Assembly (NCBI GenBank): GCA_029257805.1
Contig: JARIAR010000052.1
Location: forward strand, 1 to 60,459
DNA from: Blautia sp.
Lineage (GTDB): Bacteria; Bacillota; Clostridia; Lachnospirales; Lachnospiraceae
Reading direction: 5' to 3'
Length of the DNA stretch: 60,459 bases
Shown here: positions 35,215 to 44,007 of the stretch, piece by piece
Layout of the letters: every line of letters begins with the position of its first letter
How positions within the stretch are numbered: position 1 is the stretch's first letter
Notes under the pieces: generated by a model
Database searches by the model: none
Told to the model about the DNA's origin: nothing
The model's input: only the letters and a program-made list of their open reading frames with translations
Position numbers and translations under genes: made by a program

Positions 35215-37440
35215 CTATTTTTTTGCCCTTAATATATAAATGCGAGAATCGAAATCGCATCCCGGAAATTCTCCCTCTTCCGGCTGACCAGAAGTTGGGT
35301 CGCTTGTAAGAAGACCCAGATTCATTAATTCATCTCCATACAAACTTCTTCCACTACCCTCAATTTCATATTCTAATTCTTCCTGCAGCCCCTGAAGTCG
35401 AAGTCTGGTATAACATCCATTTACCTGATTCATCACACGATACCAGCCTACGATTGCAGTCTTTCTGTCTTCACTTACTGTCATCCATGCTGTTATATTA
35501 CTCTCAAACGGACTGCTTAAACGATAGAAAGTTCCATATTGCAACAGTTCTCTATATTTTTTCATAAAAGAAATCTGTTCTTTGACCTGCTCCTGTTCTT
35601 CCTGTGTCAGTTTATTCAAATCCAGTTCATAGCCAAATGTTCCAAAATAAGCTACGTTCGCTCTTGTATAAAGAGGAGTGGATCTGTTTATCTGATGATT
35701 CGGAGAAACAGAAACATGACTTCCAATACTACTGATCGGGTAACAATAAGAAGTTCCATACTGTATCTTTAAACGTTCTACTGCATCAGAATCATCGCTG
35801 GCCCATCCCTGCGGTGCATAATAGAGGATACCCGGATCAAATCTTCCGCCTCCACTGGCACATGACTCGAATAAAACTTCTGGGAATTTCGAAGTAAGGC
35901 GCTCATACAGATCGTAAACCCCCAAAATATATCTATGGAATACTTCTCCCTGTCGATCTGCCGGAAGTGCAGTACTGAAGCATTCTGTAATGCTACGATT
36001 CATATCCCATTTTATATAAGAAATCTTTGCATTACTTAAAAGTTCATCCATCATAGAAAAAATGGCATCTACTACCTCTTTTCTTGAAAAATCCAGAACA
36101 TACTGAAAACGCCCATGGGAATTTTTTCTTCCAGGAGTCTGAAGGATCCAATCCGGATGTTTTCTATATAAATCAGAATCTTTGTTGACCATTTCCGGCT
36201 CAAACCATAATCCAAATTTCATTCCAAGTCTGCTCACTTTATCTGCAAGCCCTGAAATCCCGTTTGGAAGCCTGTCTTTATTTGCCACCCAGTCTCCCAA
36301 ACCAGCCCGGTCTGAACTGCGCTTTCCAAACCAGCCGTCATCCAGTACAAATAATTCAACCCCGCATTCTTTCGCCTTTCCAGCAATTTCTACAATACGT
36401 TCTTCTGTGAAATCAAAATACGTTGCTTCCCAGTTATTAATAAGAATTGGTCGTGTTTTGTCTCTCCAGTATCCTCGTGCCAAACGTTTCTGATACAACT
36501 TATGAAATATCTGGCTCATATCATTTAGACCTTCATCTGTATACACCATAACCGCTTCCGGTGTCTGAAATGTTTCCCCTGCTTCCATTTTCCATTTAAA
36601 TCCGAAAGGATGTATTCCCATAAGCATTCTTGTAGTTCCATGGGTATCTACTTCTGCCTGCGCAAGAAAATTCCCACTGTATATAAGACTAAATCCTATT
36701 GCTTCTCCATGAAACTCATCTGTATGTGGACGTTTTAAAATAACAAAAGGATTATGCTCATGCGAAGAATGTCCTCTCATACTTCCTACAGACTGAATTC
36801 CCTGCTCCAACCGACGTACCTTTGGATATCGTTCTCTTGCCCATGCACCGGAAAACTGAATCCATTCATAATCATAATCCGGAAGATCCAGACAAAGGCT
36901 CATTGCCGTTGTAAGACAAAGACTCTCCTTCCCTGTATTACAAAAATGCGCATTTCTGGCAATAATACCTTTTTCAGAAAAAATTGTATAACAAAGTTTA
37001 AGAACAAGTCCTGTAAGGTTGTCTTTTAATGTTATAATAAGTGTTTCTGCCTCTTTATCATCTTCTGTATAAGTTGCCGGAAGTCCTTCCAGTTTCGGTT
37101 TTCCTGCTTCTATGGAAAAATTCTGATATTGAAAATCCGAAATACAGCTTCCATTCTCCTGCAGCACTTCCACTGCCGGCTGCCGATAATCAGAACTTCC
37201 ATAAACCCCATATTCCAGCTTTACATGCTCCAGGGAAAGGTCTTTCTCCCCTTCAAATACATAAGACCCCATCGGTCTGGAATAATTTTCAACAAGATAA
37301 GAAAAATCTTCTCTGTCGTGAATTCTTTTTCCAAAATAAAGCTGTCCCATATGTCCATTTTTCAGAACCATCATAATATAACTGATCTTTTCATTATATA
37401 AATGAAAAATCTTTTTTTCTTCATGGAATACAATACTCAT
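35215..37440 (-). CDS. Alpha-galactosidase, GH36
   Basis: This 741-residue intracellular enzyme removes alpha-1,6-galactose from melibiose- or raffinose-type sugars. The GH36 core shows FVLDDGWFGKRSSD, the nucleophile in SYIKWDMNR, LFESCASGGGRFDPG, and the likely acid/base aspartate in WASDDSDAVERL. The N-terminal beta-sandwich (1-~330) and C-terminal domain are complete. ATG 37440 (MSIVFHEEKK) has GGGAG upstream; the 57 extra bases to 37497 lie in a terminator-like hairpin and are rejected. No transporter is beside it. Confidence 0.94.
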   Translation of the reverse strand: MSIVFHEEKKIFHLYNEKISYIMMVLKNGHMGQLYFGKRIHDREDFSYLVENYSRPMGSYVFEGEKDLSLEHVKLEYGVYGSSDYRQPAVEVLQENGSCISDFQYQNFSIEAGKPKLEGLPATYTEDDKEAETLIITLKDNLTGLVLKLCYTIFSEKGIIARNAHFCNTGKESLCLTTAMSLCLDLPDYDYEWIQFSGAWARERYPKVRRLEQGIQSVGSMRGHSSHEHNPFVILKRPHTDEFHGEAIGFSLIYSGNFLAQAEVDTHGTTRMLMGIHPFGFKWKMEAGETFQTPEAVMVYTDEGLNDMSQIFHKLYQKRLARGYWRDKTRPILINNWEATYFDFTEERIVEIAGKAKECGVELFVLDDGWFGKRSSDRAGLGDWVANKDRLPNGISGLADKVSRLGMKFGLWFEPEMVNKDSDLYRKHPDWILQTPGRKNSHGRFQYVLDFSRKEVVDAIFSMMDELLSNAKISYIKWDMNRSITECFSTALPADRQGEVFHRYILGVYDLYERLTSKFPEVLFESCASGGGRFDPGILYYAPQGWASDDSDAVERLKIQYGTSYCYPISSIGSHVSVSPNHQINRSTPLYTRANVAYFGTFGYELDLNKLTQEEQEQVKEQISFMKKYRELLQYGTFYRLSSPFESNITAWMTVSEDRKTAIVGWYRVMNQVNGCYTRLRLQGLQEELEYEIEGSGRSLYGDELMNLGLLTSDPTSGQPEEGEFPGCDFDSRIYILRAKK

Positions 37441-37487
37441 ATTTTTCTCCCGTCCAGATAATTTTGTACTTCTATCCATCTTTATAA

Positions 37488-37520
37488 AAAAATACATCTC
37501 CCTCTTTCAGAAGGAGATGT
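37488..37520 (-). terminator. Terminator hairpin ahead of the alpha-galactosidase gene
   Basis: On the minus strand ACATCTCC (37520-37513) pairs with GGAGATGT (37501-37494) and is followed by ATTTTTTTAT. It may end the CdaR-type gene transcript. It also lies inside the leader made from the promoter at 37531-37559, so it could act as an attenuator. Confidence 0.7.
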
Positions 37521-37530
37521 GAATAAAATC

Positions 37531-37559
37531 CATAAAATGCTCCCTGCAATCCTTGTCAA
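37531..37559 (-). promoter_or_regulatory. Possible promoter of the alpha-galactosidase gene
   Basis: TTGACA (37559-37554), 17 bp, TTTATG (37536-37531). The -35 is perfect and the -10 is weak, consistent with an activator-dependent promoter. Confidence 0.45.
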
Positions 37560-37595
37560 CTTAGAATTAAAAAGTGAAAATCTATATTTCTTCTT

Positions 37596-38681
37596 TTAAT
37601 ATTCCAATGTTTCCATATACTTCATATAGCGTACAACCATAAGTGCAATTTTAAAAGTAATGGCATCTTCAAATACACGCAGATCCAGGCCTGTACTCTT
37701 TTGCAGTTTATCCAGTCGATATACAAGTGTATTTCTATGAATATAGAGCTGTCTTGATGTTTCCGAAACATTCAGACTGTTTTCAAAGAATTTATCGATA
37801 GTGATTAAAGTTTCTTCATCAAAATCATCCGGAGATTTTCCATCAAAAATCTCTTTAATAAACATTTTACAAAGTGGGATTGGAAGCTGATAGATCAAAC
37901 GTCCAATTCCCAGAGAACTATATGCGATTACTTCTTTATCGGAAAAGAAAATCTTTCCTACATCCAATGCCATACGTGCTTCTTTATAGGAACGAGAAAC
38001 CTCTTTTAATTCATTTACGATCGTTCCATACGCCATATGGGTTCCTCCGTCATTCATTCCCAGAGTATCCAAAATGGCATGAGCAAGACGATCCATTTCC
38101 TCATAGCCTTCTCCATCTTCCAGTTCCTTCACAATGATCACACTGCGTTCATCTACTGCTGTAATAAAATCTTTGCTTTTTCCACCAAATGCATTCTTAA
38201 CAATCTCAATAGAACTATGTTCTTTTTCCTGTTCCATTTCCAGCATCATAACAACACGACGCACATCTGCATCGATATGAAGTTTCTTTGCCCTATTATA
38301 AATATCTACAAGGAGCAGATTGTCCAGCAACAGATTCTTGATAAAACTGTCTTTGTCAAATCTCTCTTTATAAGCAACGATCAGGTTCTGAATCTGAAAA
38401 GCAGCCAGCTTTCCAACCATATAAGTATCCTCATCATCTCCGTGTGCTACAAGGATATATTCCAGCTGATAGTCATCACAAACCTTAAAATACTGATATC
38501 CTCTCACCAACTGACTATCTGCCTGAGATTCTACAAAAGCCTGAATATCTCCAAGCTGAATTTCAAAATCCGAAAATGTAGATGCAAGCATTTTACCATC
38601 TGTATCAATCACACAAAACTCTGTTCTGGAAATTTCTTTTAATCCCTCCAGAGTATTTTGCAGTACCTGATTTGATATCAT
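37596..38681 (-). CDS. CdaR/PucR-type transcriptional regulator
   Basis: This 361-residue protein has an N-terminal sensor-like region (about 1-130), a GGDEF-like middle (about 130-265), and a C-terminal PucR/CdaR helix-turn-helix (about 298-355; NVSETSRQLYIHRNTLVYRLDKLQKSTGLDL). Relatives sense sugar diacids or purine breakdown products. ATG 38681 is preferred over TTG 38690 for ribosome-site spacing. It is upstream of the alpha-galactosidase gene on the same strand, which it may regulate (inference). Confidence 0.87.
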   Translation of the reverse strand: MISNQVLQNTLEGLKEISRTEFCVIDTDGKMLASTFSDFEIQLGDIQAFVESQADSQLVRGYQYFKVCDDYQLEYILVAHGDDEDTYMVGKLAAFQIQNLIVAYKERFDKDSFIKNLLLDNLLLVDIYNRAKKLHIDADVRRVVMMLEMEQEKEHSSIEIVKNAFGGKSKDFITAVDERSVIIVKELEDGEGYEEMDRLAHAILDTLGMNDGGTHMAYGTIVNELKEVSRSYKEARMALDVGKIFFSDKEVIAYSSLGIGRLIYQLPIPLCKMFIKEIFDGKSPDDFDEETLITIDKFFENSLNVSETSRQLYIHRNTLVYRLDKLQKSTGLDLRVFEDAITFKIALMVVRYMKYMETLEY

Positions 38682-38850
38682 TTTATTCAATCCCTTCTTG
38701 TGTAAAGTGTATGCTCATCCTCCGTCATTTATATCAAAATGTCTCATACCTAAATTTATTTTAATACAAAATTACCAAAAATAAAAGAGGAAAAACAAAA
38801 AATTTCTTATTTTTTTGTTCATTTTATCTAACTCTCGTGATAAAGCGAGA

Positions 38851-38887
38851 AAGAAACGGAGTCATTTTTTAAGTGACTCCGTTTCTT
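38851..38887 (-). terminator. Terminator after the OPT-PqqD pair
   Basis: AAGAAACGGAGTCA (38851-38864) pairs perfectly with TGACTCCGTTTCTT (38874-38887), 14 bp, one base after the PqqD-like stop. The downstream T-tract on the minus strand is interrupted (TTTCTTTC). Confidence 0.8.
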
Positions 38888-38888
38888 C

Positions 38889-39263
38889 CTATTTCTTTTG
38901 AGGCATGTTTATAAACCACACAAAATGATAACTTTCCACAATCTGAAAATATTTTATAATCCGTGGATAAAGTGGTTCTGCCTTTTCTCCATATTCTTCT
39001 TTAACAAGTGCCGCCAACTCTGTGATCGTGCGCTTTCCATCTATTAACGGCCAGATAAAACTCCCAAGCCCGTCCAGATGTACTTTTGTATAACGCGGCT
39101 TATTAAAGATTTTCTGTGCAATTTTATTAAAAGCACCCGTATTCTCAATTTCCAGGATAACACGTTCCTTTAAGTCCTTATGCCACCGTATAGATGGCGC
39201 TTTTTCAGGAATTAAATCCAGATAATTTATTTGCGACTGCTTATCTTTCTTTTTTTTACTCAT
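38889..39263 (-). CDS. PqqD-like peptide-binding protein
   Basis: This 124-residue protein has a Lys-rich start and a PqqD-type winged-helix core (about 65-115; VHLDGLGSFIWPLIDGKRTITELAALVKEEYG). PqqD domains hold peptides for radical SAM modifying enzymes, but no such enzyme or precursor peptide is adjacent. It is translationally coupled to the OPT transporter: its ATG shares one base with the transporter stop (TGATG). A role with the transporter is inference. Confidence 0.75.
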   Translation of the reverse strand: MSKKKKDKQSQINYLDLIPEKAPSIRWHKDLKERVILEIENTGAFNKIAQKIFNKPRYTKVHLDGLGSFIWPLIDGKRTITELAALVKEEYGEKAEPLYPRIIKYFQIVESYHFVWFINMPQKK

Positions 39264-41164
39264 CAGGCTTTTTTCTTCTTCCAGATAGAAAATTTCAACA
39301 GGCAGAGAATCATAACTGCCATAAGAACTACACCGCCGATGTTTCCAAAACTTACTTTGTTGGAAAGATCAAGGCTGATACCGCCAACTGCAAGAATTGC
39401 AAGAATAATACCAACAATACCTTCTCCGGCGATCATACCTGCACAGTACAAAGTACCATCTGTTTCCTGCTCTTCTTTTGTTTTTGCATCAACGCCTTTT
39501 CTTTTACTAACTGCCCAGCGCACTACACCGCCAAGCATAATTGTTGCATCCAGATAAATTGGAAGATACAGACCAATCGCAAATGGCATAACCGGAATAC
39601 GTAAGATTTCCAGACCAATTGCAAGACACACACCAACAAAAACAAGAGTCCATGGAAGGCTTCCGCCCATGATTCCTTCTACGATCATTTTCATCAGAGT
39701 TGCCTGTGGAGCCGGAACTTCTGCTCCGCCATATCCCCATGCTGCATCCAGAAGGTACAGCACTCCACCAATTGCAAGAGCTGCTGCCACAACACCGATT
39801 AATTCACCAATCTGCTGTTTTTTAGGAGTAGCACCAAGTAAATAACCTGTTTTTAAATCCTGTGAAGTATCACCTGCAATTGCAGCTACAATACAGATAA
39901 CAGATCCAATGGCAATTGCTCCTGTCATACCTGTAATTCCTGTATCGCCTGATGCTTTAATTGCAAAAGTTGCAATCAGAAGTGTGGCAATCGCCATACC
40001 GGATACCGGGTTATTGGAACTTCCGATCAAACCAACCATACGGGAAGATACCGTTGCAAAAAAGAAACCAAATACTACAATAATAACAGCGCCCAAAAGA
40101 TTAACAGGAATTGCCGGAACAATCCAGATAATGAAAACCATGGCAACAATTCCAAGCAGAATCATGTTCATTGGTAAATCCTGAGCAGTTCTTACAGTGC
40201 TTACGTTCTTTCCATTTTTCATACTCTTCATAGAATCACGGAAAGTTGTAACAATAAGCGGCAGAGACTTAATAAGAGAAATAATACCGCCTGTTGCAAT
40301 TGCACCGGCACCGATATATTTCACATAAGTGCTCCAGATTGCTGCTGCACCGCCATTTGTATACATATCCATGATGGAAGCTGTATTTCCAACCGGATAA
40401 TTCATAACTGTATCCGGTCCAAACAGACAGATAAGCGGAATGATCACCATCCATCCAACAATAGAACCTACGAACATGAAAGAAGCAATCCTTGGTCCTA
40501 CAATATATCCAACACCAAGAAGAGCCGGATAAACTTCCATACCAATTTCACCCTTAAATGATTTAAATGCTACTGCAACATCTGCCGGAATCACTTTGAT
40601 TCCATCTACAATAAATTTAAATACTGCTGCAAGCCCCATACCTGTAAATACAGTGGATGCATTGGATCCGCCTTCTTCACCAGCCAGAAGAACTTCTGCA
40701 CAAGCAGTTCCTTCCGGATAGAGAAGTGTTGCGTGTTCTTTCACGATCAGTGCATTACGAAGGGGTACCATAAAAAGTACACCTAAAATACCGCCGCAAA
40801 GGGCAATTAATGTAATCTCTACAAGACCTGGCTTTTCGCACAAACCTTCTTCTGCCCATAAAAATAATGCAGGCATTGTAAAAATAGCACCGGCAGCCAA
40901 AGATTCACCGGCAGAACCGATCGTCTGAACAATATTGCTCTCCAAAATGGAGTTCTTCTTCATAATAACGCGAATAACACCCATGGAGATAACGGCTGCA
41001 GGAATAGATGCTGATACGGTCATACCCACGCGAAGGCCAAGATAAGCATTCGCTGCACCAAATACAACCGCAAGAATGATACCCATAATAATGGATGTCA
41101 CTGTAAACTCCGGCGTAATTTTTTCTGCCGGAACATACGGTTTAAACTCTTTGTTGTCGTTCAT
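39263..41164 (-). CDS. OPT family oligopeptide transporter
   Basis: This 633-residue membrane protein has about 14-16 hydrophobic segments. OPT features are the start FTVTSIIMGIILAVVFGAANAYLGLRVGMTVSASIPAAV and the motif-like SIVGWMVIIPLI. Members move small peptides or metal chelates by proton symport. ATG 41164 (MNDNKEF) has GGGAGAGGA upstream. Followed directly by the PqqD-like gene. Confidence 0.92.
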   Translation of the reverse strand: MNDNKEFKPYVPAEKITPEFTVTSIIMGIILAVVFGAANAYLGLRVGMTVSASIPAAVISMGVIRVIMKKNSILESNIVQTIGSAGESLAAGAIFTMPALFLWAEEGLCEKPGLVEITLIALCGGILGVLFMVPLRNALIVKEHATLLYPEGTACAEVLLAGEEGGSNASTVFTGMGLAAVFKFIVDGIKVIPADVAVAFKSFKGEIGMEVYPALLGVGYIVGPRIASFMFVGSIVGWMVIIPLICLFGPDTVMNYPVGNTASIMDMYTNGGAAAIWSTYVKYIGAGAIATGGIISLIKSLPLIVTTFRDSMKSMKNGKNVSTVRTAQDLPMNMILLGIVAMVFIIWIVPAIPVNLLGAVIIVVFGFFFATVSSRMVGLIGSSNNPVSGMAIATLLIATFAIKASGDTGITGMTGAIAIGSVICIVAAIAGDTSQDLKTGYLLGATPKKQQIGELIGVVAAALAIGGVLYLLDAAWGYGGAEVPAPQATLMKMIVEGIMGGSLPWTLVFVGVCLAIGLEILRIPVMPFAIGLYLPIYLDATIMLGGVVRWAVSKRKGVDAKTKEEQETDGTLYCAGMIAGEGIVGIILAILAVGGISLDLSNKVSFGNIGGVVLMAVMILCLLKFSIWKKKKA

Positions 41165-41214
41165 GTTTTCCTCTCCCTTTAACATAGTAATGAAATATAA
41201 GTACATCTCGTTAC

Positions 41215-41243
41215 ATTATAACCAATTTAAATCCATATTGCAA
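41215..41243 (-). promoter_or_regulatory. Promoter of the OPT-PqqD operon
   Basis: TTGCAA (41243-41238), 17 bp, TATAAT (41220-41215). Confidence 0.8.
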
Positions 41244-41253
41244 GCAATACCTT

Positions 41254-43041
41254 TTAATTATTTGTTTCCAATTGTTTTGTCAGATAACGCCCTACAATCC
41301 TTGAAAAATTAGATATGTCTCGAATGTATGCAAAATCTTTTCCAAAAATCTTTTTTTCTGCTTCCAGATCCTGCTCTTCTCCTGCAAAGACTCCTAAAAC
41401 ACTCACTCCCGCATTTCGCAGGCATCTTACCTGCTCTGCTGTATCAGAAATGGCATATTTCCCTTGATATGGATGAGGATTTTTTGCATTGGGACGATTA
41501 ACCACCACATCGTACGGACGCCCGTCACTTAATACAATGAGAATCTTTTTCTCTTCCTCTCTTCTAAGAAGGGCATATCCTGCCGCTTTTATCGCCAACC
41601 CGTCCCTGTTATTAGAGGAAGTTACATAATTGAAAATATTTTCATTTTCGCTTCTCGGATCATCATATTCTCGAAATCTGTGAAGAACCGTATAATCCCA
41701 AAAAGTGCAATAACTCATTACCCTGTGTGGAATTTCCACACTGCTTAATGCCTCACTTATAATATAGGCCTGCAACGCTACCTCTCCCTGGCGACTCATT
41801 TGGGAACCGCTTGCATCAATTAGCACATCTACTACAAAATCCGTTTGATCCGCCTTTAATTCTCTTTTAAATATACAAGCATCTGTACTTCTTCCAATGC
41901 GCCACAACCGCGCTGGAATGATCTTCCCTCTGTCTGAAAGAATCTCCTCTGTTTCACTTCGAAGAATCAATGCCTTTTTTAATAATTCAACCAAAACAGA
42001 AATGTTTCTTTTCGCAATCCTGTGCTTATCATGATAAATCCAGATGTTTTTATTCTTTAAACGCTTTGCATATTCATATTGATAATTTCTTTTTACAGGA
42101 TTTTTTAATATTCCTTCTGTAAAATACAGGCTGCAATCTCCATGAATTCCTGTGCACATCCGATAATTCATCTGCTTTTCTTCCATTTCAGAAAGATAAG
42201 ATTTCCCAAAATTCAATTCTACATAAGTGTGTGCCTTTTCCAGTGCCTCAGGAGGTAATACTGTTATCTTCTGCCGTACACGTCTTTTCTCTTCCAATTC
42301 CTTTGTAACAGATTCATCTTCCAGATCTGTCATACGATTTGTAATTTTTTCAACATAGGTTTCAAGTGCTTCTTCATACATATCTTCCGTGAGAAAATCT
42401 TCCCATCCAAATTCAGTCAATTCTTCCAGCGTAATTGCAAGCACCTGGTCCAAGCCACCATAGCACCTTTCAAAGTCAGGATCTACAATTTTGTTGTACA
42501 AACCATCAATCACCTGTATCAGGGCCATCGTATCTTCTGCAGTTCTTGCCTGATACACCTCATCCCGCACCTTTTTCAGAGATGCTTCTACTTTATGTTT
42601 TCCTCCACTTAATCTGTCACGAAGAATCGCAATACGCAGCCTTCCTAAAACATCATTTCCTGAAGGAAGAATCTCATATTCCTGATCCAGAATATCTGCA
42701 CAGGCCTGTCGCTGCATCTCCGTAATCCCCGGACGCTCCTGGCATATTTTTCTCCCAATCGCCTCCTCGATACAAAGCTGGGCAAGAATTGTAATCTCCC
42801 GTTCTCCCGCACCAGCATAAATCTTTTTCACAAGATACATCGCCATAGGCTCTTTTTCATAATATTTTGCAAAAGCTCCCTGCTTCACTCCATCATATAA
42901 AGCAAGCGCTTTGGAGCGTAAATACAGCGGAATATCCGGTTTCATATCAAGCGTGTAATCTCCGCTTACGGTCCAAAGCAGATTTCGAATCCTGTTTTCC
43001 ATTTCCAGCTGGCAATCCTGAATTTCCTTTTCTTCAATCAT
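41254..43041 (-). CDS. VWA-domain (CoxE/NorD-like) protein
   Basis: This 595-residue protein has a long helical N-terminal part and a C-terminal von Willebrand A domain from about residue 410 with the MIDAS motif DASGS and the later IVLSDGRPYD. Such proteins act with MoxR AAA+ ATPases to load metals or remodel partner complexes. The gene overlaps the MoxR gene by 8 bases if ATG 43041 is used; ATG 43047 is possible. The client protein is not evident nearby. Confidence 0.85.
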   Translation of the reverse strand: MIEEKEIQDCQLEMENRIRNLLWTVSGDYTLDMKPDIPLYLRSKALALYDGVKQGAFAKYYEKEPMAMYLVKKIYAGAGEREITILAQLCIEEAIGRKICQERPGITEMQRQACADILDQEYEILPSGNDVLGRLRIAILRDRLSGGKHKVEASLKKVRDEVYQARTAEDTMALIQVIDGLYNKIVDPDFERCYGGLDQVLAITLEELTEFGWEDFLTEDMYEEALETYVEKITNRMTDLEDESVTKELEEKRRVRQKITVLPPEALEKAHTYVELNFGKSYLSEMEEKQMNYRMCTGIHGDCSLYFTEGILKNPVKRNYQYEYAKRLKNKNIWIYHDKHRIAKRNISVLVELLKKALILRSETEEILSDRGKIIPARLWRIGRSTDACIFKRELKADQTDFVVDVLIDASGSQMSRQGEVALQAYIISEALSSVEIPHRVMSYCTFWDYTVLHRFREYDDPRSENENIFNYVTSSNNRDGLAIKAAGYALLRREEEKKILIVLSDGRPYDVVVNRPNAKNPHPYQGKYAISDTAEQVRCLRNAGVSVLGVFAGEEQDLEAEKKIFGKDFAYIRDISNFSRIVGRYLTKQLETNN

Positions 43042-43951
43042 ACACATCTTCCCTTCCCCATTCTATAGGGATTCTTGTACGTACCACATCCTCCACAATT
43101 TCTTTTTCAAAGATGTCAAAAGTTTTATTTATAACCCCCATCTTTATTGCCTGCCACGGAGACAAACCTGCATCCACAATTTTCATGGCAGCAAGCAGCC
43201 CTCTCAAATCCAATGCCTTTGTAGAAATTTCACTATTCATACATTTTAACTGAAGATCCATAAACACGCCAATAAATTGCTCCACCGCTTTTTCTTTTGC
43301 TTTCGGAAACATTCTGCCAAAAATAAAACCAAGCGATTCTTCCGTCTGAGGCGGCATATCAATAACAAGGAAGCGTGACACAAGTGCTTCGTTCAATTCT
43401 CTTGTACCGGCATATCCATAGTTCATAGTCCCGATAAATCGTGTTGCAGGATGAAGATCTATTTTACTATAACCCGGCACATCAATAGAACGCCGATAAT
43501 CCAGCGTAGCATGCAAAACAGAAACCGCATCATTTTTTGCCATATTAATTTCATCCAGAACACCAAATCCGCCTTGTTCCGCACACTGATAAATGCTGCC
43601 TTTCCTAAGTTTCACCTGATTATCTACAAACGTATCTGTTCCAATAAGATCTCCGCTATTTGTATTCACATGAAAAGATACATTATAAACTGGTCTTTTG
43701 AAAATATATGCAAGATTTTCTGCCAGAACATTTTTCCCTGTTGCTTTCGGTCCTGCAAGAAGAAGGTTTTCCCCTTGCAAAATTCCCGCAATAGCCATTT
43801 CCAGAATCTCTTTTCCATAAAATGGTATGGAAGGTTTGACAACTCTTTGCTCTGCCTCTTTTTCCACTCCATAAAATTCCCGAAATTCTTCTACTTTCTT
43901 AATCAATCCGGGGGCAACTCCCTGCTGATTCAAAAACTCTAATTCTTTCAT
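43034..43951 (-). CDS. MoxR-family AAA+ ATPase
   Basis: This 305-residue chaperone-like ATPase has Walker A AGPKATGKNVLAENLA, Walker B GFGVLDEINMA, a sensor-1 asparagine in FIGTMNYGYAG, and arginine in VSRFLVIDMP. It pairs with the overlapping VWA gene, the standard MoxR-VWA module. It follows glutamine synthetase but is separated by a terminator. Confidence 0.92.
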   Translation of the reverse strand: MKELEFLNQQGVAPGLIKKVEEFREFYGVEKEAEQRVVKPSIPFYGKEILEMAIAGILQGENLLLAGPKATGKNVLAENLAYIFKRPVYNVSFHVNTNSGDLIGTDTFVDNQVKLRKGSIYQCAEQGGFGVLDEINMAKNDAVSVLHATLDYRRSIDVPGYSKIDLHPATRFIGTMNYGYAGTRELNEALVSRFLVIDMPPQTEESLGFIFGRMFPKAKEKAVEQFIGVFMDLQLKCMNSEISTKALDLRGLLAAMKIVDAGLSPWQAIKMGVINKTFDIFEKEIVEDVVRTRIPIEWGREDVYD

Positions 43952-43978
43952 TCTTATTTTTCTCCTTCTATACAGAAA

Positions 43979-44001
43979 CAGGGCTGTTTTTCACAGCCCT
44001 G
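43979..44001. terminator. Terminator after glutamine synthetase
   Basis: CAGGGCTGT (43979-43987) pairs with ACAGCCCTG (43993-44001). The minus-strand tail is only TTTCTG (the plus strand has T7), so some read-through into moxR is likely. Confidence 0.65.
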
Positions 44002-44007
44002 CTTTTT

